From Shewanella sp. Arc9-LZ (GTDB lineage Bacteria > Pseudomonadota > Gammaproteobacteria > Enterobacterales > Shewanellaceae), in assembly GCF_010092445.1 (NCBI RefSeq), contig NZ_CP048031.1:4402001-4466000 (forward strand): a stretch of 64,000 bases of DNA, written 5' to 3'. The position numbers and the translations under genes were made by a program. The notes beneath the pieces were generated by a model that had not been told where the DNA came from, made no database searches, and worked only from the letters and a program-made list of their open reading frames with translations. Shown one piece after another: positions 18,684 to 27,673 of the stretch; the stretch's first letter is position 1; each line of letters opens with the position of its first letter.

Positions 18684-19697
18684 TTAACGAGGATCAGCTT
18701 GTAGATCTAACACTATCTTGCCTTTGTGTGTGCCCGACTCCATTAGTTCATGTGCCTGCACCACTTGCGAGAATGGGAACACACTATCAATTGGAATGCT
18801 CATTTTACCGCTATTTAATAACGGCCATACGAACTCTGCCAAACCTTGAGCAATAAGGGCTTTATTCGCCACGCTTTGTGGTCGTAACGTTGAACCTGTC
18901 CAAATCACTCGCTTAGCCATAATACGGAAAATATCCACGTTTGCCTGTGGACCACGTTGCATGGCAACCGACACCATACGTCCGTCGGTTGCAATCGCTT
19001 TGAGGTTTTCGTTAATAAAGTCACCACCTGCAATATCCATAATGACATTAACGCCTAATCCATTTGTTGCTTCTAAAATCGGCTCAACAAAGTGCTGCTC
19101 GTTATAGTTAATCGCTACACTAGCACCTTGATCAAGACAGTATTGGCATTTCTCTGCACTGCCAGAGGTCGCAAATACCGTTGCGCCTAAACGACTCGCC
19201 ATTTGAATTGCGGTCGTACCGATACCGCCAGAACCGCCATGAATAAGCACCGTTTCACCCGCGTTAAGTCCACCACGAATAAACAAGTTACCCCACACGG
19301 TAAAAAAGGTTTCTGGCAACGCGGCAGCTTGTACAAAACTGTAACCGGTAGGAATGGGTAAACAATGTGCTGCGTAAGTATTCACTAACTCGGCATAGCC
19401 GCCACCAGGCACTAAGGCACACACTTTATCGCCCACTTTCCATTGGGTAACATCGTCTGCCACGGCAACAATTTCACCAGCCACTTCTAGCCCGATAATC
19501 GGGCTGGCATCTGCTGGCGGTGGATAAGCGCCAACGCGCTGTTTAATGTCAGGCCCATTAACTCCAGCGGCATGCACCTTAATCGTCATCTGGCCTTCTG
19601 TTGGCATCGCAAGTGTTGATTTAGTCATGATCATCGCACTGGGTTCGCCAGGCTGCTCAACCACTACATGAGTAAATGTTCTGTTTAAAATTGCCAT
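18684..19697 (-). CDS. NAD(P)H-dependent quinone oxidoreductase (zinc-less MDR family, PIG3-like)
   Basis: This 337-aa protein belongs to the medium-chain dehydrogenase/reductase superfamily. It lacks the zinc-binding cysteines of alcohol dehydrogenases and fits the quinone reductase / TP53I3 group. The N-terminal GroES-like domain has VKVHAAGVNGPDIKQRVGAYPPP and GLEVAGEIVAV. The Rossmann domain shows VLIHGGSGGIGTTAIQMASRLGA (NADPH-binding) and the C-terminus HELMESGTHKGKIVLD. It is expected to reduce quinones or enones in the cytosol. The gene is monocistronic; its promoter lies in the 195 bp shared with the divergent substrate-binding protein gene. Confidence 0.92.
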   Translation of the reverse strand: MAILNRTFTHVVVEQPGEPSAMIMTKSTLAMPTEGQMTIKVHAAGVNGPDIKQRVGAYPPPADASPIIGLEVAGEIVAVADDVTQWKVGDKVCALVPGGGYAELVNTYAAHCLPIPTGYSFVQAAALPETFFTVWGNLFIRGGLNAGETVLIHGGSGGIGTTAIQMASRLGATVFATSGSAEKCQYCLDQGASVAINYNEQHFVEPILEATNGLGVNVIMDIAGGDFINENLKAIATDGRMVSVAMQRGPQANVDIFRIMAKRVIWTGSTLRPQSVANKALIAQGLAEFVWPLLNSGKMSIPIDSVFPFSQVVQAHELMESGTHKGKIVLDLQADPR

Positions 19698-19892
19698 AAA
19701 AATATCACCTTGGTTAATTGTTATTAAAATGTAACTATAATGAATAGCCTGTTACTGGCACCGGTTACCTGTTCACAAAATCGGCATGTTTGTTAGCAAA
19801 ACATAAAGTAGTATTTTTTTTAATCAAAAAAGATTGCCTATACTCTCTAAACCATTAATATACCCGCCCCTTCAACACATGGAGCAAAATAC

Positions 19893-20684
19893 TTGTTAAA
19901 GTATCTGTTCGTTTTACTGTCTATTTTCAGTATTCACGCCCATGCTACACCTATCCGTATCGCATCTGATATTTGGTGTCCTTATATCTGCAACAACCAA
20001 ACAGGCTACGTTGTAGAACTCACACGTCGCGCTTTTGAAATCCAAGGTCAACCGATTGAATTTCAGATTCTTCCTTATAAACGCGCACTGATTGAACTGC
20101 AAAGAAACAACATTGATGCTGTACTGGCATTGACGCCAAACGCCATTGCCGAAAACCAATTGATTAATGCAGATGTGATTGTCGGCTATAACAGCAATGA
20201 CTTTTATACTCTTGTTGATAGTAATGAAACATTTGAGCAGATTACCGACCTTAATAGCACTCAACAAGCTGCTATCGTCACTGGTTATGACTATGGTGTT
20301 GAGCTCGATGCTTGGTTTGCTGCACATCCTAATACCTACTTTGCCTCGGGTAGAGACCCATTAGCGATGAATATTATTCGGCTGGTAAAAGGACGTCATT
20401 CGGTCATCATCGACAACAAAAATGTCATTGAGTACACCGCGAGTCAATTAAACTTAACCAAGCAACTTCGCTACGCTGGCACTGTAGGCAAACCTGTACC
20501 TTTATATGTTGGCTTTAATCCACACAATAAAGCTTATGCAGTAACCTTTGCTAACGGCATCGACATGCTAAAAGCCAATGGCGAATATCAGCAGATTATG
20601 AGTAAATACAAAATATTACCTGAACTGACCTCTGACGAGGCCCGTCATAAAAACCTGCAAAAATTCCTGCCTATTTTCAATTAA
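19893..20684 (+). CDS. Periplasmic substrate-binding protein (SBP_bac_3 type)
   Basis: This 263-aa protein has a signal peptide (LKYLFVLLSIFSIHAHA, residues 2-18) and one family-3 solute-binding domain (IRIASDIWCPYICNN, GYVVELTRRAFEIQG, EFQILPYKRALIELQRNNIDAVLA, and a C-terminal GEYQQIMSKYKI). There is no permease or ATPase gene nearby. Like many stand-alone Shewanella proteins of this type it may be a sensor or remnant rather than an uptake component. I chose the TTG start at 19893 because a GGAG lies 8 bp upstream and no in-frame ATG precedes the signal peptide. The ligand is unknown, perhaps an amino acid. Confidence 0.85.
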   Translation: MLKYLFVLLSIFSIHAHATPIRIASDIWCPYICNNQTGYVVELTRRAFEIQGQPIEFQILPYKRALIELQRNNIDAVLALTPNAIAENQLINADVIVGYNSNDFYTLVDSNETFEQITDLNSTQQAAIVTGYDYGVELDAWFAAHPNTYFASGRDPLAMNIIRLVKGRHSVIIDNKNVIEYTASQLNLTKQLRYAGTVGKPVPLYVGFNPHNKAYAVTFANGIDMLKANGEYQQIMSKYKILPELTSDEARHKNLQKFLPIFN

Positions 20685-20858
20685 TCTCGCTTGCTGTTGT
20701 TATGCCATACGGAATTGGCATCAGCAAGGTGCAAAACTTCGTAACACTCTAATCACTGCATAACAGGGTCAATTTAGTTACACTCCGCCTACAAAAAATA
20801 TAACAAATCATCATTTTGGGATTATTGGCATCAGCTTGCTGACGTCAAAGGAGTATTT

Positions 20859-23315
20859 ATGCGCGTGTATCGTCAGCTGCTGTTACTGGCATTAACCAGT
20901 TCAGTTATTATTACCAGTTCGGCTTCTGAAATTGTCCAAAGCAAAGGTCATTTTGTAGACAAGTTTCGTCAACTTGAAGAGAGCCTCCCAACACCAAACG
21001 ATTACCGCAATGCTGCTGGCGAACCAGGTAAAGACTACTGGCAACAACAAGTTGATTATAAAATCGATGTCACTCTGGATGAAAAAAAGCGTCGCATTCA
21101 AGGCGAGCAAGTGATTACTTATCACAACAACTCACCGTATACGCTCAAATATCTATGGTTACAGCTAGAACAAAATCGTTTTAAATCAGATTCGATATCT
21201 GAACGCAGCGCCGCATTTAATGGCGTGGATGGTAGTGTTAGTGCTAACAACACTTACGGTGATAATGCCTTTGCCAAAATCAGTTTAGGTGATCTTCGTC
21301 GCCAACAATTTTTAGCTGACAATAACTTGGGTTATCAAATAGCGGCTGTTACTGACACTAATAATAAGCCTTTAAAATACACTATTGTCGGCGCCCAAAT
21401 GCGCGTCGATTTACCCACCCCGTTAAGCCACAATAAATCGACTCAATTACGCATTAATTATGGCTATAACATTTTAGAAGAAGACGCCGTGGGTGCACGT
21501 TCTGGATATGAGCACTTCCCAGATGACAAGCGTAAAGGCGGTAATGACATCTTCTTATTGGCGCAGTGGTTTCCGCGAGTTGCCAGCTATTCCGACTACG
21601 AAGCGTGGCACAATAAAGAGTTTTTAGGCAGCGGCGAGTTTACCCTCGAGTTTGGTAATTACGATGTCAGTATGACCGTACCCAGCGACCACATCGTCAC
21701 AGCCACTGGCGTATTACAAAACAGCAAAAAGGTGTTATCACCTGAACAAATCAACCGTTTAGATAAAGCTAAAACAGCCAAAAAGCCTGTATTTATTGTC
21801 TCAGAAGACGAAGCAATTACTAACGAGTCAAGCACTGCTAAAGGCAATAAAACCTGGCATTTTAAAGCTGAAAACGTACGCGACTTTGCTTGGGCATCTT
21901 CACGTAAATTTATTTGGGATGCTCAAGGTTACCAACAAAAAGGCAGCCAGAACCCACAAGTGATGGCAATGTCGTTTTATCCTAAAGAAGGTGGAGAACT
22001 TTGGCAGCGTTATTCAACTGCATCGGTTATTCACACCCTTGAAGTCTATTCGCGCTTTACCTTCGATTATCCCTACCCTGCGGCCATTAGTGTAAACGGC
22101 CCTGTTGGCGGCATGGAATACCCGATGATCAGCTTTAATGGTCCACGCACCATTTGGCACGACGATGAAAGCCGTACTTATACCTTGTCGGAAAAACAAT
22201 TCTTAATCGGCGTAGTAATCCACGAAGTCGGCCATAACTATTTCCCAATGATTGTGAACTCAGACGAGCGTCAATGGACGTGGATGGACGAAGGTTTAAA
22301 TAGCTTTTTAGACGGCATAGCCACTCGCGAATGGGACCCATCGCTACCGTGGGGGCGTGAGCCAAGTGACGTGATTGAGTACATGAAGTCTAACGTGCAA
22401 GTGCCGGTGATGACGCAGTCAGACAGCGTGTTACAGCTTGGTCCAAACGCCTATATTAAACCTGCTGTGGCACTCAACATTTTACGTGAAGTGGTATTAG
22501 GCCGTGAGCTATTCGATTTTGCCTTTCAAGAGTACAGCCGTCGCTGGATGAACAAGCGCCCTACTCCAAGCGACTTTTTCCGCACCATGGAAGAAGCCTC
22601 TGGCGTCGACTTAGATTGGTTTTTCCGTGGCTGGTTTTACACCACAGATCATGTTGATATCTCGCTAGATCGCATTTATAAACTGCGCTTAGACAGCAAT
22701 AATCCTGATATTGATTTTGATCGTCGTCGCCAAGATTATAAAGACAAACCCATGCCTTATTCGGTTGAGCGTAACCAACAAAGTGGCATAAAAACCTGGG
22801 TAGAACTTAATTCAGATAACGTTGATTATCATGACCAATATGATCAATTTAGCGTGACCAATAAAGAGCGCAACAAGTACAACAAAAAACACGCCGAGCT
22901 AGACCCGTGGGAGCAACAAACACTCGCACGCGCACTCAAAGAAGATAAAAACTATTATGTGTTTAACTTTGCCAATTTAGGTGGCTTAGTGATGCCAATT
23001 TTACTCGAACTCACGTTTGAAAATGGTGATACCGAGTCATTGGTGCTGCCTGCAGAAATTTGGCGCCGTTCACCGTTTGAAGTCAGTAAGCTCATTGTTA
23101 CCGACAAAGACAAAATCTTAGTGTCTGCCGTGGTTGATCGTCGCGGCGAAACAGCCGATGTCGATATTGAAAACAACTATTACCCAAGACAAATTATTCC
23201 CTCACGCATTGAAGCCTTTAAAGAAGAGGAACGTAAGGGCAATAAGTATCGCGACATTATGCATGACAATAAAGAAGCCCTGAAAGAGCCTGAAATAAAA
23301 GTGAAGAAAAAATAA
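20859..23315 (+). CDS. M1-family metallopeptidase (aminopeptidase-like), exported
   Basis: This 818-aa protein has an N-terminal signal peptide (residues 1-23, ending SSAS) and the M1 aminopeptidase core. The N-terminal beta domain (YKIDVTLDEKKRRIQGEQVITYHNNSP) is followed by the GGMEYP exopeptidase motif and the zinc site HEVGHNYFPMIVNSDERQWTWMDEGLN (HExxH-x18-E). The catalytic Tyr of M1 enzymes is expected downstream. It probably degrades peptides in the periplasm. The last 200 residues are charged and Lys-rich. Its stop codon overlaps the ATG of the DUF6702 gene (TAATG), so the two are coupled and likely act together. Confidence 0.94.
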   Translation: MRVYRQLLLLALTSSVIITSSASEIVQSKGHFVDKFRQLEESLPTPNDYRNAAGEPGKDYWQQQVDYKIDVTLDEKKRRIQGEQVITYHNNSPYTLKYLWLQLEQNRFKSDSISERSAAFNGVDGSVSANNTYGDNAFAKISLGDLRRQQFLADNNLGYQIAAVTDTNNKPLKYTIVGAQMRVDLPTPLSHNKSTQLRINYGYNILEEDAVGARSGYEHFPDDKRKGGNDIFLLAQWFPRVASYSDYEAWHNKEFLGSGEFTLEFGNYDVSMTVPSDHIVTATGVLQNSKKVLSPEQINRLDKAKTAKKPVFIVSEDEAITNESSTAKGNKTWHFKAENVRDFAWASSRKFIWDAQGYQQKGSQNPQVMAMSFYPKEGGELWQRYSTASVIHTLEVYSRFTFDYPYPAAISVNGPVGGMEYPMISFNGPRTIWHDDESRTYTLSEKQFLIGVVIHEVGHNYFPMIVNSDERQWTWMDEGLNSFLDGIATREWDPSLPWGREPSDVIEYMKSNVQVPVMTQSDSVLQLGPNAYIKPAVALNILREVVLGRELFDFAFQEYSRRWMNKRPTPSDFFRTMEEASGVDLDWFFRGWFYTTDHVDISLDRIYKLRLDSNNPDIDFDRRRQDYKDKPMPYSVERNQQSGIKTWVELNSDNVDYHDQYDQFSVTNKERNKYNKKHAELDPWEQQTLARALKEDKNYYVFNFANLGGLVMPILLELTFENGDTESLVLPAEIWRRSPFEVSKLIVTDKDKILVSAVVDRRGETADVDIENNYYPRQIIPSRIEAFKEEERKGNKYRDIMHDNKEALKEPEIKVKKK

Positions 23316-23830
23316 TGCGTCTATCATTTTATGCAGGATTCATGGCTATCGCGTTAAGTTTGCTGGCGGGCAATGTCACGGCCCACCAGCAAAAAGAAGC
23401 TTACACCAGTATTGTATTTAATCAGCGTAGCGGCATGCTAGAAGTCCAGCATCGGTTTTATTTACACGATGCTGAACACGCAGCCCAACAAGTGATCGAT
23501 AAAAGTACCGATCTGATCGGCGATCCCGTTGGCCGTGAAGCGTTTGCTTATTATGCTATTTCGACGTTTTCGATGCAGGATCAGCAGCAACATCCGTTAA
23601 CGCTGACCTATGTTGGCACCGAGTTACAGGGCAAGTATTTGTGGGTTTATCAGGAAACGCCGATCACCATTAATATGGACGGTTTTTATCTTAAGATGAC
23701 CGCCCTGCAAGAGTTGTGGTCAGAGCAAACTAACCACATTAATGTCGAGCGGAATAAACGTGTGACTTCAGCAAGGCTGCACATTGCAGACTCCTGGCAT
23801 TATATTGAAGTGGCTAAACCAGCCCAATAA
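23315..23830 (+). CDS. DUF6702 family exported protein
   Basis: This 171-aa protein starts with a signal peptide (residues 1-23, ending VTAH). The rest is a beta-rich domain (KEAYTSIVFNQRSGMLEVQHRFYLHDAEHA, YLWVYQETPI, LQELWSEQTNHINVERN) matching DUF6702, which has no assigned function. Genes of this family often lie beside M1 peptidases, as here, where the start overlaps the peptidase stop. It may be an accessory or partner of that enzyme in the periplasm (inferred). Transcription would run into the terminator hairpin that an IS4-family element now splits. Confidence 0.82.
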   Translation: MRLSFYAGFMAIALSLLAGNVTAHQQKEAYTSIVFNQRSGMLEVQHRFYLHDAEHAAQQVIDKSTDLIGDPVGREAFAYYAISTFSMQDQQQHPLTLTYVGTELQGKYLWVYQETPITINMDGFYLKMTALQELWSEQTNHINVERNKRVTSARLHIADSWHYIEVAKPAQ

Positions 23831-23869
23831 CTGACAAAACGTTATCGCAGCTAGTTTATCGAAAACACC

Positions 23870-23882
23870 ATACTGGTTTGTC
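23870..23882. repeat. 13-bp target-site duplication, left of the IS4 element
   Basis: ATACTGGTTTGTC occurs here and again at 25303-25315, directly abutting both ends of the IS. A length of 13 bp is within the 10-13 bp range known for several IS4-family groups. The perfect match indicates a fairly recent insertion. Confidence 0.88.
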
Positions 23883-25302
23883 TAATGCTATTCGGATAAG
23901 CATTACTGTTTATATTTAAGTGGATAACGGCTAGGTATATAGAGCACTGAGCGTGGATACGTTCGGTGCTTTCTTTTATCTGGAAGGATAAAGTGTTTTA
24001 TATCGGCTCGCATTTGCTTAAGTTTCGCTGGCAGCTTTCCATCTGGTGATAAAGCAAGCCACCTTAATTGTGTATCTATCAAGCTTATTGCCGCGGTAAA
24101 ACTGATACGGGTTGGCGCAACTTTAGCTTCCTTTGCTATCGCTGTCATTTCTAAACGAACCAGATTATAAGCGATAAGCACTCCCCACAACTCTTGCTTA
24201 ACACCTTCAACAAATTTGCTTCGTAACGTCACCTTGCTTTGTAGCTGGGTTTGCTTAAGTTCACCGTATCCTTCTTCTATTTCCCAGCGTTGCCAGTAGA
24301 TATTAAGTAGCTTGTCCAGCGGATACTTAACGGGATCAACCAATGAGGTGACGAAGCCTTTTATTTCACCTTTTGGCTCTTGATAAGCAATAAAACGGGC
24401 ACGCCATGTTTCGGGAAGCTCGGGGTTTTTCTTTCTCGCTTGGGGAGAGACTGGCATATCAATGAGCAAATCATTATTCGCAAACTCTTCGACCACCTCG
24501 TAACGCATTTTTGACTTTACGGGTGTCAGCCAATGTCGCTGTACTCCAGAGCTTTGCCAATTGACTAATAAGTCAGCAGAGAAATAACAACGGTCAAATA
24601 GGGTTAAGGAGTTATCAGGTGTATCTTGAACTAAACGCTGTGCGAGTGTGATCTCTCCTACGTGACAACCATCAAAGGCAGCACCTAATACCATTCTGGT
24701 TTCAGTAGATATAAGGCTGACTAATCGAAGTTGAGGATAGGGTTTGTGTGTTTTTGAAATAAAACCAAACTCATTGGCATTTTCTTCAGAGTCTTGGCAA
24801 CGAAACACCGTTCCATCAACGGCAAGAGTGGTAAGCCCTAGTGTATTTTGGTCCCCTAACGCTTGCTCAAGCCAGGCTGATATAGTGGATTTAAATAAGT
24901 AAGACATTGGGGCTTCACCTAAGCGTCGTCGGCAATCCGTCAATACACTCGGTGCTACACGAGACCAGGTGGAGTCTCCAGATTGAAGTGCTATATCCAT
25001 CGAGCTACAGACTTCTTTGATGGACTGGTTACGTATTAATCCCATCCAAAGCACTAGCCAGACTGCCTGCTGCGCAGGCAGACGGCGATTACGGATACTC
25101 GCCTTGTTAGCTGAAAGGAGTGATTGTTCGATCCACTCAGAATCAATAGCCTCCATTACAGAATCATAAGACCCACTTTCTTCAACAGACTCATGAACTA
25201 ATTCAAGCTCTTGCTCAAACATAAAAAATCCCCACCAGAATACTGGTAGGGATTATCTTTCATCTGCAAGATCGGTCAAGTGCCCTTAAACGATCGGCAT
25301 TG
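23883..25302 (-). mobile_element. IS4-family insertion sequence, 1420 bp
   Basis: The element is bounded by 13-bp direct repeats and contains a single intact transposase gene. The tips form an imperfect inverted repeat: TAATGCTATTCGGATAAG at the left and, on the other strand, CAATGCCGATCGTTTAAG at the right, 12 of 18 bases identical. A hairpin (CCCCACCAG...CTGGTAGGG) lies just upstream of the transposase start at 25230-25250, the usual position of an anti-readthrough structure. The insertion lies in the loop of a terminator stem whose arms are at 23862-23871 and 25323-25332. Confidence 0.9.
23903..25222 (-). CDS. IS4-family transposase
   Basis: This 439-aa DDE transposase appears complete. 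An N-terminal domain (residues 20-90, LLSANKASIRNRRLPAQQAVWLVLWMGL) precedes the catalytic core. That core has LAVDGTVFRCQDSEENANEFG (first Asp), TLFDRCYFSADLLVNWQ (second Asp) and the Y-R-E-K-type region YWQRWEIEEGYGELKQTQL with the catalytic Glu. This matches the IS4 signature Y-(2)-R-(3)-E-(6)-K as YWQRWEIEEGYGELK. There is no frameshift or internal stop, so the element may be active. The gene fills nearly all of the IS. Confidence 0.95.
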   Translation of the reverse strand: MFEQELELVHESVEESGSYDSVMEAIDSEWIEQSLLSANKASIRNRRLPAQQAVWLVLWMGLIRNQSIKEVCSSMDIALQSGDSTWSRVAPSVLTDCRRRLGEAPMSYLFKSTISAWLEQALGDQNTLGLTTLAVDGTVFRCQDSEENANEFGFISKTHKPYPQLRLVSLISTETRMVLGAAFDGCHVGEITLAQRLVQDTPDNSLTLFDRCYFSADLLVNWQSSGVQRHWLTPVKSKMRYEVVEEFANNDLLIDMPVSPQARKKNPELPETWRARFIAYQEPKGEIKGFVTSLVDPVKYPLDKLLNIYWQRWEIEEGYGELKQTQLQSKVTLRSKFVEGVKQELWGVLIAYNLVRLEMTAIAKEAKVAPTRISFTAAISLIDTQLRWLALSPDGKLPAKLKQMRADIKHFILPDKRKHRTYPRSVLYIPSRYPLKYKQ

Positions 25303-25315
25303 ATACTGGTTTGTC
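25303..25315. repeat. 13-bp target-site duplication, right of the IS4 element
   Basis: A second, identical copy of ATACTGGTTTGTC, outside the right end of the insertion sequence. Confidence 0.88.
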
Positions 25316-25331
25316 AGCCTTTATGGTGTTT

Positions 25332-27059
25332 TTAAGCTCCAGCCACCACATCGTCTAGCGCACCTGCCAAGGTTGAATACGTCACGCACTGCACGCCGTC
25401 AGGCTTAAAGCCTGCTTTGGCTAAGGTTTTAAGTGGCTGAAATTGAAAATCGGCCAACAATACCCGAGTATTATCATGCTTACATTTAGCAATAAACTTA
25501 TACAGCGCCGAGACACCACCAGAATCTAAAAGCGATACCCCATCAAAATACAACACCACCCCATCTTGGTCGCCACTCAAATGCGCCAACTCGCCAAAGA
25601 CACTGTCGGCGGCAGCAAAAAATAATGGTCCATTGATTTTAAACACTTTCCAACGCGGCGGTAACTCAACATGCACGTGCTTTTTCTGCTCGCTAATGTC
25701 TTGCACCTTGGTCATGTCGGCCACTTGTTTCATGAATAATAACGACGCCAAAATGATCCCAGCACTGATCGCAATGACCATATCGAAGAATATAGTCAGT
25801 AACAAACACACCATCAACACTAACACTTCGCTGGCAGGGGCTTTTTTAACCAGATGGACAATCTTGGGAGCTTCGCTCATGTTCCATGCCACCATGATAA
25901 GCAGCGCCGACATGCCCGCCATGGGGATATAAGCTAAAACAGTACTGAGCGATAATAAAGACACTAATACCACCACCGCATGGATCATGGCCGCGATTGG
26001 GCTTACCGCACCCGACTTATAGTTAGCCGCCGAACGTGCGATTGCAGCGGTCGCGGTAATACCGCCAAAAAATGGCGCGATAATATTACCGATACCTTGG
26101 CCAAGTAATTCGCTATTGGCGCTGTGTTTTTTACCTGACATGCCGTCTAGCACCACTGCACACAGTAGCGATTCAATGGCGCCTAACATGGCAATCGCAA
26201 AGGCCGCAGACAATAAATCACTCACCAATTGCCAGCTTAGTACCAATGGCACTTCACCGGATTGCGCGCGAAGCCAAGGCCATTCAAAGTCAGGCAGCAT
26301 AGAGGGAATGCCCGCCCCGATTGAGCCGTCGGCTAAGGTAAAGCTGAACGTAGAACCAATTGTCGCCACATGAAAACCGAGTTGATTTAGTACCAGCGCC
26401 ACAATGCTCGCAACAACCACGGCAGGAAGATGTGCGGGTACCGCCAACTTGAGTTTAGGCCACAGAATAAACACTACTAAGGTGCTTAATCCCACCAGCA
26501 ATGTTGGCCCAGAAAACCCTGGTATTTCTTGAACCAAGGTAGCCACCTTACCGACAAAACTTTCTGGCATTTCGCTAATAGTTAGACCAAAAAAATCCTT
26601 CACTTGTAATACTGCGATAACAACAGCAATACCACCGGTAAAACCCAACGTGACCGACTCGGGAATATATTGAATAAAACGGCCTAAGCGAAACAACGCC
26701 ATGATAATCAACATTAGTCCGGATAACAGGCTGGCAAGCAATAACCCTGACAAACCATATTGATGCACTATGGGATAAAGGATCACCACAAACGCGGCGG
26801 TAGGGCCAGACACGCTGTAACGCGAGCCACCGGTGAGCGGAATAACAAACCCAGCAATAATGGCAGTATATAACCCGTATTGCGGCGCGACCCCTATGGC
26901 AATCGCAAGCGCCATTGCTAATGGAATAGCAATAATGCCAACGGTTAAGCCGGCTAATAAATCTTTAGTGAATGCATTGGCATTGTAGGGAGCGTCTTTT
27001 AAAGACTCTCGGAGTGCATGCCCGATACGAAGAGAAAATAAATGTGTGCGGTATTTCAT
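25332..27059 (-). CDS. SulP-family anion transporter with STAS domain
   Basis: This 575-aa protein has 10-12 membrane helices and the SulP signature GLTVGIIAIPLAMALAIAIGVAPQYGLYTAIIAGFVIPLTGGSRYSVSGPTAAF at residues 34-87. GLYTAII and the GPTAAF substrate region are conserved. GIGNIIAPFFGGITATAAIARSAAN follows near residue 315. A cytosolic STAS domain ends the protein (from about residue 460; VVLYFDGVSLLDSGGVSALYKF). SulP proteins carry sulfate, bicarbonate or dicarboxylates; the substrate here is unknown. The gene's natural downstream terminator is interrupted by the IS4 element. A small lipoprotein gene lies upstream. Confidence 0.95.
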   Translation of the reverse strand: MKYRTHLFSLRIGHALRESLKDAPYNANAFTKDLLAGLTVGIIAIPLAMALAIAIGVAPQYGLYTAIIAGFVIPLTGGSRYSVSGPTAAFVVILYPIVHQYGLSGLLLASLLSGLMLIIMALFRLGRFIQYIPESVTLGFTGGIAVVIAVLQVKDFFGLTISEMPESFVGKVATLVQEIPGFSGPTLLVGLSTLVVFILWPKLKLAVPAHLPAVVVASIVALVLNQLGFHVATIGSTFSFTLADGSIGAGIPSMLPDFEWPWLRAQSGEVPLVLSWQLVSDLLSAAFAIAMLGAIESLLCAVVLDGMSGKKHSANSELLGQGIGNIIAPFFGGITATAAIARSAANYKSGAVSPIAAMIHAVVVLVSLLSLSTVLAYIPMAGMSALLIMVAWNMSEAPKIVHLVKKAPASEVLVLMVCLLLTIFFDMVIAISAGIILASLLFMKQVADMTKVQDISEQKKHVHVELPPRWKVFKINGPLFFAAADSVFGELAHLSGDQDGVVLYFDGVSLLDSGGVSALYKFIAKCKHDNTRVLLADFQFQPLKTLAKAGFKPDGVQCVTYSTLAGALDDVVAGA

Positions 27060-27147
27060 TGCGGCGATCCCATAACCTAGTACGGCGTCAAGATACCCCT
27101 CATTATAGGCCGATTACCTTACAGTACAATCGAATTAAGTTAACACC

Positions 27148-27170
27148 TGATGATAATATAATTATCATCA
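27148..27170. repeat. 23-bp inverted repeat between the lipoprotein gene and sulP
   Basis: TGATGATAAT (27148-27157) and its exact complement (27161-27170) flank three bases. It lies 89 bp upstream of the sulP start. It is AT-rich and has no T run. It could be a regulator site for sulP or a weak terminator for the lipoprotein gene. Confidence 0.4.
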
Positions 27171-27203
27171 CATTATAATGAACGGTTTATCTAAATCCGT
27201 TAA

Positions 27204-27398
27204 TCAAACTACAGATTGCATCGGCGCATCTTGAGTATTTGATGCAGCCAATAACGGCTCAATCAAACGCTGACTCGTATCCGCCTCAGCTTGACTGGCT
27301 CGGTCGGCGTAATTGACATTATCGACAGCGCTACAGCCCAACAGGCTTATGACCATCAGTGCCAGCATCGCCTTTCGTAAAGTCGGTTTTACCATCAT
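27204..27398 (-). CDS. Small lipoprotein of unknown function
   Basis: This 64-aa protein has a basic start (MVKPTLRKA), a hydrophobic core and the lipobox LLGC, so Cys21/22 should be lipidated after signal peptidase II cleavage. Only about 42 residues remain in the mature protein, with no known motif. I chose the ATG pair at 27393-27398 because a GGAG lies 9 bp upstream of it; a TTG five codons earlier is in frame but has no ribosome site. It may share a transcript with sulP. Confidence 0.65.
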   Translation of the reverse strand: MMVKPTLRKAMLALMVISLLGCSAVDNVNYADRASQAEADTSQRLIEPLLAASNTQDAPMQSVV

Positions 27399-27673
27399 CA
27401 ACTGCATCTCCAAACGTGTGTATTACACCATATTGGAACAAGCATACTGATGGACGGGTTAAGGAGAGGTTAAGGTGGGGATAAATAGTGAAATTGAATA
27501 TAGAGATAAAACGTTAGCATTAAACATCAATATGGTTCAATAAAATCATAAGCTAATCATGATAAATAGCAGCTATATGCCCCCTACAGAACATATAGCC
27601 ATCGAGATAAGCATGTTAATAATGGATACCATTATTATTACTAAGCAGTTATCGAACTTGGCTAAAGGGCGCG

